This document shows positions 10,501 to 21,504 of a stretch of 64,000 nucleotides of DNA, in pieces; within the stretch, counting starts at the first letter, position 1, and every line of letters begins with the position of its first letter. This DNA comes from Aedes albopictus. Lineage: Eukaryota > Arthropoda > Insecta > Diptera > Culicidae. The translations under genes were made by a program, and so were the position numbers. The DNA lies in NCBI RefSeq assembly GCF_035046485.1, contig NC_085138.1, positions 16,619,329-16,683,328 of the forward strand, read 5' to 3'. Under the pieces are notes generated by a model, which made no database searches, was not told the DNA's origin, and saw nothing but the letters and a program-made list of their open reading frames with translations.

Positions 10501-11290
10501 TTTCCTGGGATTCTTAAGAAACAAACCAAAGAAAAACATATTTCTGGGATATGATCGAAAATTTTTCCGGGGTTCCTTAAGAAACCCGTTAAGAGGTTCT
10601 TCTAGATATTACTTCAGTAATTTACCTTGTAATTCCTTCAGAAAATCATTCTGTGCAATTTTCAGAAATTGCTTCATGACTTTCTTTGGGGATTTCTCCA
10701 AGGATTGCTTCAAAACTTTCCACAGGAATTCCTTCATGTTTTTTTTTATTTCAAAAATCTTCTATTCTTCAAGAGATCTCTTCAGAAATACCTCTAGATG
10801 TTTAATTGAGAATTTCTCATGGAATTGTTTAAGAAATTCCTACGAAAACTCCTTCAAAACTTCTGCAGGATGTTTTTGAGAAAATCTTGCATGGATTGTT
10901 TCATGAATTTCTCTATGGATACATCCAGAAAACTCTACAGAGAGACTACAGAAGATTTTCCAGAGCTTCGTTCAGAAATTTGTTAAAGAGGATGCGAATT
11001 TTCTCCAAGTAGCCTACCAAGTAAAGTACAATTACCTTTGATGGTTTCAGAATTTCTTAAGAATATCACCCACGGATTTCAGAAAATCTACCAAAGATTC
11101 AGAAATAGTTTATTAGAAAAATCTTTCAGGAAATTATACGGAAATTTTTTCTGTCTCTGTGTGTCTGGTTGGCTTCAGAAATTCCTATGGCGGTTTCTTC
11201 AGAAAATCATAAATTCAGAATCCTTTCAGAAATTTCATCAAAATTTCTTCAGAATTGCTTTTCATAATTCCTTCAAAAAGGCCGTTCACT
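10501..11290. repeat. decayed GAATTCC-type repeat tract, opposite orientation
   Basis: Same vocabulary as the 6.4-8.0 kb tract but pyrimidine-rich on the plus strand (TTCCTTCAGAAATT-like units), that is, inverted relative to it. Apparent proteins rich in N, S, F, R and K are by-products of the repeat. Confidence 0.6.
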
Positions 11291-11439
11291 GAAAAACAGG
11301 CGAACCTAATTTTGAGTACTTTAAACTCAGTATTAAGTTCTTTTTTGCATCATCTTTCATACGCTCACTTTACATACATACATTTATTTAAAAGTGTAAA
11401 ATTAGCTTGATGTTAAAATACACATTAATAAAAACACAC

Positions 11440-11548
11440 AACATACATTTATTTGCTCAACATCATGCTCCATCAGGTCCGCCCATCATGCTATCTGCGC
11501 TCCACGCCTTCTTGTGCCAACCGTATCAGTAGCGAACACCAACTTTGC
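11440..11548 (-). mobile_element. RTE-like 3' end fragment
   Basis: Matches the 3' end of RTE copy A (compare 2190-2400): ACATACATTTATTTG, CAACATCA, then CTCCATC-GGTCCGCC and CTCTGCGCTCCACGCCTTCTTGTG-type blocks. It is short, decayed, and reads toward lower coordinates. A related ACATACATACATTTATTT run lies just left, at about 11372. Confidence 0.6.
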
Positions 11549-11759
11549 ATTTTTTTTGTATTCTTCAACCACTTAGGTAACCTAATCTACACTTACACTT
11601 TGCACAACGCCTAAATGTGTTCTATTCTTATTCTACAATATCGAACTAATTGCCTTTGCGCTGCTGTCATTGTTCTACCCTGTCCATGGTAGAATGATGA
11701 GCGCAAGGATATTGATGTATGGCTCTTGTTCCTTTTCCAGTCCGATTGGGGGTCCATTA

Positions 11760-12240
11760 TGAGTTGCCGTTAGAGCATATGTTAGTGCTGAGGTAGTGAT
11801 TGATGGGGATGTGTTTGAAGTTGTTGAAGAATTCAATCTTAGAACACTTGTGGCATATGTGACAATGACGTTTTCCGTGAAGTAGAAAGGCGTTTTGCAA
11901 CTGCGAATAGGGCCTTTTACGGATTGCATAACCAGCTTAGGTCCCTTAGCTTGCAACCGCAAACGAAATTCGCTCTATATAAAACGGCGATTCTGCCGGT
12001 TGCCCTCTACGGTCACGCGGCATGATCGTTGAAGGTGGTAAACGGAATAGCAGATGCATGAATCACGAGTTGTACCATATGTACAAAGATGCGAATTTTG
12101 TGGAACGTATAAAATACGGCATACTTCGGTGGGCTGAACATGAAGTGCGAATGTCGTAAGAAAGAATACTGAAAACAATATTCAGCACGGAGCCAGGAGG
12201 ACGTCAAAAACTTACTGTGTGGCGAACAAGGTATCAAGGA
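11760..12240 (+). pseudogene. RTE-like reverse transcriptase C-terminal fragment
   Basis: Across several frames one can read the family's C-terminal landmarks in order: V-V-I-D-G-D-V-F-E-V-V-E-E-F (about 11790), N-R-A-F-Y-G-L-type sequence (about 11910), L-Y-K-T-A-I-L-P-V-A-L-Y-G-H (about 11970), N-H-E-L-Y-H-M-Y-K-D (about 12060) and L-R-W-A-E-H (about 12125). The catalytic core is absent, and stops and frameshifts abound. It is on the opposite strand to the nearby 3' end fragment, so the two are separate remnants. Confidence 0.6.
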
Positions 12241-14460
12241 GGCAAGTTCAAGAATTTTCTACAAGTATTTCTAGAAATTACCCCAGAAATTTTTTTAGGT
12301 TATTTATTCATTAAACCTTCCTTGGATTCGATATGGCTTCATGGATCCTCAAAGAATTACTTTTGGAAAGCCTTTCTCGAATTTTAGAGCATCTTTCATG
12401 CATTGCTCTAGAATTTTCCTTCAGAATCTAATTCGGATTGTTTTCGATTTTTTTTCCGTTCGACGATCGCCCCAAAATTTTTTCCCAAAATTCCTCTAGA
12501 AAAACTAATATGGGTTTCTTTGAAATTACCATTTTACGAGAATTAAAAAATCATCCAAGCATTCCTTCAGAAACGTATTCAGTGATTCTTTGCGAAGATC
12601 AAAGGTTACTCCAGAAATTTCTCCAAGCGTTTTTTTAGAAAATCTTCATCAAACTCTTTCAGATTTTTTTTCCAGTGTTTTGAAGTTCTTTCGAAAATTC
12701 CTTATGGGATTCCTTCATATTTTTTTTCCAAGGAATACAAGTTCAAGAAAATCTTCTATGAATTTCTTATAAAATTAATCCATGGGTCTTCAGAAATTGC
12801 TCCAGAAGTTCGGTCTTAACATTTATCAAGGTTTATTACATTATTTTTTCAGAAATTCTTCATGGGATTCTTTAATACCAGTCGTGCATTGGGGTCATTA
12901 TGACTCCGACAGGCACGTTGAGCGTACTCTTTGACAACGTGGTGTGCATCAGCTAATGCACGAAGAAGATATAGACATTTCTTAAGATATTTTTTTTTTA
13001 AGAATTTTTTTAGGGAGATTTCTATGGGTTTCTTCTAAAACCATATTGAGATTCACTTTACAAATTATTCTTAAGATTCATTCATAAATTCAACGAAAGT
13101 TCAGATATTCGTTCAGCTCGTTCTTCAGGAATTCCACCGGATATTTGTTCAGCAATGTGTCTAAGGATTCTAGTTATCTAGAATTCCATTAAATATTCCT
13201 TCATGAATATGTCCAGAAACATCTGTAGGGATCCCTCGAAAGAATTCTGCAGAATAAGCGTAGAATTAGCTTTTAGCTATGTGTATTTTAAACAATAATA
13301 AAAACATAAAAAAAAATCTGCAGAAATGACTCCAGAGATTCTTGCATACAGTGTTTCCTTCAGATATTTCCAGATTTATCCCCAGAAATTGATCAGGCAT
13401 TTTTTAAAGGATTATTGCTTTAGTTTCTCCATGGAATCATTAAGAAGTTTATTCAAAAAAGTTCTCTAGGTATTTCTACGAAAGTTTATAAGTATCGCAG
13501 GAGCTTTTGACACATTCCACGCACTTCTACACTGCGGTGTTTGAACTTTGTCGAACGGTATTTCCGGGTTCATGCTATCGATTTTGATTTTTTAACCACC
13601 AAAATGAAGTTAATTACTTATATTCTTCTAATAGTACTCCAAGCTTTGAAAATTGTTTGAAGAAGGTAACAAATTTCTTGGCGTTCGGTCAATACTTGAC
13701 GTTTTTGCGATGGTATCCCGTGACGCTGTATTTCTTGATTTCTAGGGATTTCACAAGAATTTAATGAAAAGTTCCTTCAGTAAATACGAAGGAAATTACT
13801 CCTGGGTTCCTTAAACATTTCCCTTGCTTTTCTTAAAATTTTCCTCCTATGATTCATTCACAAGTACTTCGCATGATTTCTACAGGGAGTCCACTGAAGA
13901 TTTCTTCTCTACCAAAAATCATTGCACCCTGACGAAAAGTTTCGCTGAAGTTCATAGAATTAGCAATACAAGCAAAAACTTCAGGGGAGAGTCCGCCTCC
14001 TGATCACGGAACTTCTCAGGGTTTCTTTCGAATGTTCCTGATGGGATTACTTTTGAGAGATTTCTGAAAGGATTTGTGACAAAAATCCCAAAACTACTAT
14101 GTTCCTGGAGAAATTTCTGAAGGAAATCTTCCAGAAGCAATAAAAAAAATCCTAAAGGCGAGAATATGATTTTTTAATGAATCTTAGAAATAATACTTCG
14201 AGGAACTGGAGATAACTCAGCAGGTATTCATTGAAAAATCCTATAAATAAGGTTCTGGAGTAATTTCTAAGAATCTTTAAAACAAATCTGAATGGATCCC
14301 TGAAGGAAGGTTTGAATAAATCCAAAGTAATGACTGAAGGAATACCTGAAGAGACTATTTGAGAAATTCCTGAACGAACTTCCCAGAGAATCTCATGAAT
14401 ATTTTCAGAAGGATTTTTTAAAATAAATTCCCGAGGAAATCCCTGAATAAATTGAGTAAT
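12241..14460. repeat. decayed GAATTCC-type repeat with a non-repeat island
   Basis: From 12241 to about 13490 the tract is pyrimidine-rich on the plus strand; from about 13740 it becomes mixed and then purine-rich, leading into the minisatellite. The island at about 13490-13740 has different composition and no recognised element. No gene is supported. Confidence 0.55.
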
Positions 14461-16315
14461 ATCTGAAGGAACTGGAGGAGATGTTCCAGTAGGAATTTCA
14501 GGAAAAACTCAAGAAGGCATTCCAGGAGAAATTCCAGGAGGAACTTCAGGAGGAATCCCAGGAGAATTTTCAGGAAAAATCCAGGAGAACTTCCAGAAGG
14601 AACTCCAAGAGGCATTTCAGGAGAAACTCCAGGAGGATTTCCAGGAGGAACTCCAGTAGGAATTCCAGGAAGAACTCCAAAAGTTATTCCAGGAGAAATT
14701 TCAGAAGGAACTCTAAGAGGAGCTCCAGGAGGAACTCCAGAAGAAACTTCAGAAGAAACTCTGGGAGAAATCCCAAGAGAAATTCCAGGAGGAATTTAAG
14801 GAGAATTTCCAGAAGGAACTCCAGGAGCAAGTCCAGGAGAAACTGCAGGAGGAATTCCAGGAGGATCACCAGGAAAAACTCCAGGAGAAATACCAGGAGT
14901 TATTCTGATAAGAATTCTAAGATGAATTACGGGAGCTATTACTGGTGAAATTACAGAAAAAAATCGTGAAGAATTCCAGGAGAAACTCCAGGAGGCATTC
15001 CAAGAGAAAATCCGGAAGGAACTCCTGGAGGAGCTCCAGCAGGAGGAACTCCAGGAGAAACTTTAGGAGAAACTTCGGGAGAAATCCGAGGAGAAATTCC
15101 AGGACAAATTTCATGAGAATTTTCAGGAGGAACTCTAAGAGGAATTCCAGGAGCAATTTCAAGAGGAACTCCAGGAAGAATTTCAGGAAAAACTCCAGGA
15201 GGAATGCCAGGAGTTATTCCGATGAGAATTCCAAGATGAATTGCGGGAGCGATTCCTGATTAAATTCCAGGAAAAAAAAATCGGGGAGAATTCCAGGAGG
15301 AATCCCTGGAGGATTATCAGGAAAAATTCCAGGAGAACTTCCAGGAATAACTCCAGGAGGCATTTCAGGAGAAACTCCAGGAGGAGCTCTAGCAGGAACT
15401 GCAGGAGGAACTCCAGGAGAAACTTCAGAAGAAAATCCGGGAGAAATCCCAAGAGAAATTCCAATAAGAATTTCAGGGGGAATTCCAGAAGGAACTCCAG
15501 ATGCAAGTCCAGGAGGAACTCCAGGAGGAACTTTCAGGGAAAACTCCAGGAGCAATGCAAGGAGTTATTCCAATAAGAATTCCAAGATGAATGGCGAAAT
15601 TCCTGGTGAAATTCCAGGAAAAAAAATCGCGAAGTATTCCAGGCGGAATCCCAGGAGGATTTACAGGAAAAATTCCAGGAGAACTCCAGGAATAACTCCA
15701 GGAAGCATTCCAGGAGAAATTCCAGAAGGAACTCTAGGAGGAGCTCCAGCAGAAACTGCAGGAGGAACTCCAGGAGAAACTTCAGGAAACTCCGGGAGAA
15801 ATCTGAGGAGAAAATTCATGAGAATTTTTAGGAGGAACTCCAAGAGGAATTCCACGAGGAACTTCAAGATGAACTCCAGGAGGAAGTCCAGTAAGAATCC
15901 CAGGAGAAATTCCAGGAAAAACCCAGGTGAACTTCCAGGTGGAACTCTACGGAGCATTTCAGGAGAAAATCATGGAGGAATTCTAGGAGGAACTCCTGAA
16001 GCAATCCAGAGGGAATACCAGGAGGACCTCCAGGAGGAAATCCAGGAGAAACTGCAGGAAGAACTTCCGGAGAAACATCAGGAGGAACTTCAGGAGGCAT
16101 TTCAGGAGAAACTCCGGTAGGAATTCTAGGAGAAATCTCAGGAGGAACATCAGGAAAAATTCCAGGAAAACTTACCGGGAGTACTCCAGAAGGCATTCCA
16201 GAAAAAAACCTTTAGCAGAAATTCCAGGAAGAAAGCTGTAGGAGAAACTACAGAAAGAACTCCAGGAGAAAATGCAGGAGAGACTCCAGGAGGAATTCCA
16301 AGAATTCCATTGTTG
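14461..16315. repeat. degenerate 12-bp minisatellite with higher-order repeats
   Basis: Built from variants of the 12-bp unit AGGAGGAATTCC. Units have drifted (AACTCC, ATTTCA and similar), but the phase is often kept, giving Arg-Asn-Ser-type or Leu-Glu-Phe-type periodic proteins in several frames. A longer unit is also repeated: a marker beginning GTTATTC and containing AAGATGAAT occurs at 14899, 15212 and 15563, and each is followed by an A-run with an ATCG core. This gives higher-order spacings of 313 and 351 bp. Confidence 0.85.
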
Positions 16316-16354
16316 GATTCAAAATGCTTATCCTAATGCATTAGAATTTCATTT

Positions 16355-16415
16355 CCCTCTAAATCTCAAATACAATCACTGTTTAGAAAACTCTTGAATA
16401 ATTCCTAAAAGAAAC
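16355..16415. repeat. 61-bp target duplication, left copy
   Basis: Begins CCCTCTAAATCTC and ends AAAAGAAAC. The same 61 bp occur at 18517-18577 with one substitution (CCTAAAAG against CCTGAAAG). The pair brackets the Lian-like copy. Confidence 0.85.
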
Positions 16416-18516
16416 CGGCTATTCGGGTTCGTTTGGAAGTTGACCATCAATGTTAACTTCTTTTCCCGATCAGCCTAGATAGCTGTGTAGTGTCGGTAGC
16501 GGTTGTCTCAATTGGCTAAGAATAACACTACGGAACGCCTGATCCAGTGGTAAGAGTCCACTAAACAGGTGACCCCTAATTCATGGTGTTATGCGGCTTT
16601 ATGCTTACCGTGCCAAAGAATGAATGGTTAGGGGGGTCAAATAAAAACCTAACCACAAACGGAGCCTGTGGAGAATTAGGGCGTCCTCCACAGTATTACG
16701 CCCTTACTGCGCTAACCGGAGCAATGGTGCAGTGGACCTTGCATTTCTCCGAGATAATCAATTGCCCTTCTTAAGTCTCAAATTTGAGGCTAAATAAGGG
16801 CGGGGTTATTCAAATGTTGTTAATTAGCTTATATTACTGCCTATATGGGTTCGCTTAATGCATTTTCGCCATTGGCGTTTTTCAATTGACACCGATTTGT
16901 TTCGTCGTTGATGTTTCCTTTTTGTGCTGTGATTGTGAAGAATGTAATCATGTCTAGTTTGGGTAGTGGCTACGGCAAGGAAACCTCAGATCAATTTTCA
17001 GCGTAAAAAGCGTATGTAGCCCAAGTGGATCTACTTCAAAAAGTTCATTTTCGTAGGGTAACTTCTGTATAGGTTACCTTGTGAACCCAGCTTTGCTTTT
17101 TTCATTATAGATGAACTGTCGTGCCTCGAGCATGCTATATTTTAGAATAACGTTAACAGTATGTTTCTACCTTTCCTTATGGATGCCTTCAAGCAAGCTC
17201 TTGTTTTCAGCATCTTTTCGCTGATATTTGGCATCTGAAGTAGCTCAAACATTGATTTGAGATGCTTCAGTTTGATGGAATACTTAGGTAGTACAGTTCA
17301 TGGTTAACTTAACATAGAATTGCACCTAACCCAACTCTGCATGAGCAGAATTTGTCATGAGTTGACTGATTGGCATGTGTCAGATGAGGACTCTCCATTT
17401 GACCTTTTTGCACTTTGGAGTGTTTCTTCGCAAACTTTGCGTATTCAGGCGTCCCTGCTCAACAAGCTAGGGAACCTGTAATAATTGGTTGCGATCACAT
17501 TTTATGGATAACTCGCTTCCATTGCTACTCCAAGGGAGTTTCATTATGGTTTTGTTATTACAACGCCCTTCATTGTGGTATACCATAGCTACTGCTTTGA
17601 AAGAAGCTTGTTCTCTGCGGACCGCAAGAGGTATTCCTGAATGGAACTCGGACCTGTTCAAGTTCTAAATATCTTCGGATAAATCAGTCTTTTGTATAGC
17701 TACGAATCTTTAGCTTCTACCCCGAGGATTATAGCTATATAATCGATTTAGTGGGCACTAAAAAGCTCTGCTTACTTCAAATCTCCTGGAGCAAATGGGG
17801 CTTCGTCCTATTTTTCTCCAGAGGGATTTGAGTTTTTCAAACATGTTTTGAACTCTTGTAGTTTTCTATTGGGTATTTTCATGGCGTGTACTCTGTAGTT
17901 TTATCCCGAAAGGGTGCGTGCGTTGTAAAAAGAAGGAATAAGTTCCAGATTAATCTGGTTACGTCGTTCTTTCTGAAATACTCAGAACGCATTGTCGATT
18001 ATCACATCTGTGATGTTCGTCTGGCTAACATGCCTGTTTATGTGAACTCACATGTCTCCCAATTTGGGATGTCCACAGTGACTCTTTTACACAAAGTTGT
18101 ATACGTTTTCAAGAAAACACTCGCTCAAACGTAGTTTTTGCTTGGGTGATTTCTTGAATATTGAGGATGCTTTTGATGACGTGCCTTTCTATGTCATATT
18201 GAAAGTCGCATGACGTCGCAAGCTACCTCCAATGAGCTATAGGCTCTTTTTACGCTTATGCGTTTTACAGTGTCCTTTTCAGGGCACTGAATAACCTAGT
18301 TGTGGTATGAGCTATGAGCTCTCGTTGCGCTTATGCGTTCATTCCCTCTTCTAGGGCACCCCTTCCTATTTCATCACCTTTCCCTTTCCCAATTCCCATC
18401 CCTTGTCCCATTCTCCCTCAGGTAAATGATGAAATAGGCTCATATGTATGGCGATGGCACAAATGTCCCAAATGGAGGATAACGTGCCTCTGGAGCCGGC
18501 CTTCTGATACCTGATA
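16416..18516 (+). mobile_element. Lian-like (LOA-type) retrotransposon, decayed and internally deleted
   Basis: The 5' end matches the start of the full-length elements (CGGCTATTCGGGTTCG here, CGGCTTTTCGGGCCCG there). It continues through the same 5' UTR, then scraps of endonuclease and reverse transcriptase with many stops, and ends in the family's 3' terminus with CTGATACCTGATAC. The copy is about 2.1 kb against 4.5 kb for intact elements, so more than half is missing internally. A 192-bp frame at 16583-16774 corresponds to the upstream frame of the intact copies. A fragment near 17886-18134 aligns with the R-I-V-D-H-H-I-R-D-V and S-T-V-T-L-L-H-K-V-V-Y region of the reverse transcriptase. 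Flanked by the 61-bp duplication. Confidence 0.85.
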
Positions 18517-18577
18517 CCCTCTAAATCTCAAATACAATCACTGTTTAGAAAACTCTTGAATAATTCCTGAAAGAAAC
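18517..18577. repeat. 61-bp target duplication, right copy
   Basis: Second copy of the sequence at 16355-16415; it directly follows the 3' end of the decayed Lian-like element. Confidence 0.85.
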
Positions 18578-19116
18578 TCAAAATCTTTGTGAAGAAAATC
18601 TCCAGGAATTGCATCATTTCAAGAAATGTTTTGAGAAATTTGAGAAAGCAATGGAGAAAATCCTAGACAATTTTCTTGAGAATTTTCTTCAGAAGGATTT
18701 TCGGAGGAAAATGACAATAATCCTGGAGGATTTCATTCAGAAATGTTTGAATATATGAAATAAAAGAAACATGAACTTATGTAATGGAGAAAATCCTAGA
18801 CAATTTTCTTGAGAATTTTCTTCAGAAGGATTTTCGGAGGAAAATGACAATAATCCTGGAGGATTTCATTCAGAAATGTTTGAATATATGAAATAAAAGA
18901 AACATGAACTTATGTACGGTTCTTTAAAAAAAACCGTAAGAGTCCCTTTCGAAATCCCAGGATAAATTTCTGATGAAACCTGTGACCCACTTTCAAGATA
19001 AATCTATTGAGAAATTTCTTGAGAATTTCCTGAAGAAGTGCCAAGGAAAATTCCCGGGTAACCCGAGAAATCCACAAGCAAATCCATGCACATTGATCGG
19101 GCTCCATACAAAGGGG
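18578..19116. repeat. decayed repeat with an exact 133-bp tandem duplication
   Basis: GAATTCC-type decayed repeat. Within it, 18651-18783 is repeated immediately at 18784-18916 with no difference I can see, starting ATGGAGAAAATCC and ending CATGAACTTATGTA. The exact identity against a diverged background points to a recent local duplication or an assembly artefact. Confidence 0.8.
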
Positions 19117-20404
19117 CGGCCAAAACTCTCGAAAAACGAAATTAATATTTTTAAACTTTATTTCACCTTATAACAAAGATAATGTATTGTAGTTTTATGA
19201 TTCTTAATCAAAAGCATACCAGCTTTTGTATATCAATGACATTTTCACTGTCAAAGTGGCCTAAGTCATAAAATTGAAAAATAAATTATTCGAAAATAGT
19301 AAAATAATAATATTTTGAGAATGGAATATATGTTTTATGTTATCCAGCATATGAAAGCTTGTAATTGGACTGCTTGAGTGCACGTATCGTGCCAAATTAA
19401 TGTGTCACAAAACTTTTCAAATTTTCATATATTGTACCTTAGGAGTTTTGGTATTTTTTTAAGTTAAAAAACGGTTCGTGTCGTCACGTGTCGCCGCAAT
19501 TTCGAATAGTTCATCTTAAACATCATGCTTAGGGCTGCATAAAAACGTTTAAATATTTTGCAGAAATTTGCAGTTTTTCAAATTAGAGCTATTTGAAGAA
19601 GTCATGTTTTTTCACATATTTTCAAGGATGGAAATCTAGTGATCATGATCAGATTTCGAATGTGTCGCGGTCGAACGGCATCGCGCGATCATAGCAACAA
19701 CGATAACATTTTGTCGTCAAGCATCATAACAAACTTCGGTCCGAGAAGAATGATTCGCTTGGCATGTGCGGGCGCGATGCGATCGTTATCATGAAGTCGA
19801 AATGATAAATTAGTGATTTCATTCACTTTTTGAGCATTCTTGGTGATTTAACTTCCAGATATACTTATGAACGTATAATTTCGAATCATGAATGCGGCTT
19901 ACGGGTGCATAAGTGGCAAACAATGTGATGAATACAATTTATCATGACTTGTAACATGATCCGATAACGGGTCATCACGCGATAAAGCGTGCATCAGATG
20001 CTTTAATTGTTCTGTGATACGAGCACGGTGTGAGGCGTCGGCATCATACTACCGCAAGAACAAGGCTATCTTGGATTATTCGTATCCTGTATCATTTATC
20101 GCTTGAACTGATTTTCTGCCATCCTTGCATATTTTACGTTATTTTTCCATTTTTGACAGAAATAAATTTTATCTTCCCACATTTTTCACACGTTTTGAAC
20201 AAACTTGATTCAATTTTATCGATAGATGATCATTTAATTAAATTCAAATTGATTTTCTAACAAAAAACGCAAAAAATGTGGGTTTTACTGATTTTTACCG
20301 TTTTTAAAATGATTCTAGTTACGTAATTTTTGAATACCCCTTTTTAAACGCTAAAAATACTATATAACAAACTTCGTTTACACACATAAAAAGAGTTTTG
20401 GCCG
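19117..20404. mobile_element. candidate short-TIR element (weak)
   Basis: The left end CGGCCAAAACTCT at 19117-19129 recurs inverted at 20392-20404. The 1.3 kb between them is AT-rich with no transposase. No target duplication was found, so the boundaries and even the element's reality are uncertain. Confidence 0.35.
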
Positions 20405-20567
20405 AACTTAATATTTTTCCGACTATTGTGCCATGGACAGGGAAGCATTTTGAAGTGATACCAAAAGGAATCATTAGATGAATTGCTTGCTAAAATAAAT
20501 CTAAGAAATTCATCGAAAATCTTATTTCGGTAAACATTTCCGAAAATGTTTGATAAATCATCGAAAA

Positions 20568-20634
20568 ATTTTGATTGATTGATTTGTCTTTATTAAAGAG
20601 ACTTTCAGCCCTTGGCTGGTTCGTCTCTTTCGAA
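20568..20634 (-). mobile_element. LINE 3'-end fragment with AATC-type tail
   Basis: On the minus strand: GAGACGAACCAGCC, AAGGGCTGAAAGTC, TTTAATAAAGACAAATC and then an AATC run. An AATAAA signal followed by a short tandem tail is how many non-LTR elements end. Only the last 67 bp or so are present. Confidence 0.5.
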
Positions 20635-20639
20635 AAATT

Positions 20640-21345
20640 CCCAAAGCAATTTACGGCGGTGTCCTTGGAGGTAATCCTAGAGAATTTTCTAGAAATTTTA
20701 AGAAGAACACTTGATTAATTCGTAAAAAGGAAATCCAGCAAGAATGTTCAGCCCGCGAAAATTATAAGAACATTTCGTGAACTGGAATAATTCCCGGAAT
20801 AATTCTCAATTAGGTTCAATAGTGAGTCATTTTCTAAGGGGCTCACCACTTTAGGAGATGCTGAAATTTGTAAACGTTGAGAAACCAGCTCTAATTTTAC
20901 CATGACAGCACTGGTGTATCAGTAGGGACATAACAGCAAGAAAAAGAAGATACAATTGATATGATTGATATACCTTTTAAAATGTGAAACCCTTATTATG
21001 ACCCCTATCATCTTTTTCCCAGAACTTTCAATTGCGTCTTACCTGTTAAACGAAATGTCCAGTCATCTGTAGCTTCCAGAAGCGGTTCCACTCGTTTCCT
21101 GAAACGGACAAAGAAAAACGGAATGAATTTCAAAAAAATGCAGAAGGATCATCTAATTATTCCATCTATCACTCAACAGGCATACGATTGTTCCATCAAT
21201 CAATCAATCAATCAATCCATCATTCATATCTCGCTTATCCCATAAATCAACTTTTTTTCCTTCCGATTCTTCACTCTCGATTTTTCTAATACTCTCGTAA
21301 CCGGAAGGCGGGGCGTTGTGTGTGCGTTTGACAGCAACTTAAATT
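20640..21345. other. non-coding DNA upstream of the candidate gene
   Basis: Decayed repeat gives way at about 20830 to non-repetitive DNA. A short AATC microsatellite lies at about 21190-21218. No coding region is seen. It may hold upstream regulatory sequence of the gene proposed at 21.35-24.13 kb. Confidence 0.35.
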
Positions 21346-21350
21346 TCAGT
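21346..21350 (+). promoter_or_regulatory. possible initiator (TCAGT)
   Basis: TCAGT matches the arthropod initiator consensus. It lies 131 bp upstream of an ATG in a locally CpG-richer region. A single pentamer is weak evidence; no TATA box and no convincing downstream element are visible. Confidence 0.3.
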
Positions 21351-21476
21351 CAGGCTCACACCGGAAATAGCCCGAAAGCACACACACATTCGTCATCTCC
21401 GTTTTGAGTGGTACGTACGTGCCTTCTTCAAAATCGTAAATCGATTTTCACCGCCGCCGCCGCCGACGGACCGAGG

Positions 21477-21504
21477 ATGTCGACGATCGCCACCAAATCA
21501 GAGA
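21477..21504 (+). CDS. candidate first coding exon of an unrecognised gene
   Basis: An ATG in the context GCCGACGGACCGAGGATG starts M-S-T-I-A-T-K-S-E and is followed directly by GTAAGT, a consensus 5' splice site, at 21505. A polypyrimidine tract and AG at 23821-23822 could be the matching acceptor. Splicing joins 28 nt to a 305-nt frame ending in TAG at 24127, giving an in-frame product of 110 residues. The GC-rich (CCG)n sequence just upstream and the initiator-like TCAGT fit a 5' exon. The function is unknown. An alternative is that the ATG and donor occur by chance within a longer 5' UTR. Confidence 0.35.

Noticed and set aside
10340..10879. 179-codon plus-strand frame
   Set aside because: Most of it lies in decayed GAATTCC-type repeat; the first 50 codons are antisense to the better minus-strand frame. 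No motif.
14684..16196. Several 60-180-codon frames (Leu/Phe-rich, Pro/Gly-rich, Arg/Asn-rich)
   Set aside because: Same cause: degenerate 12-bp repeat read in different frames on both strands.
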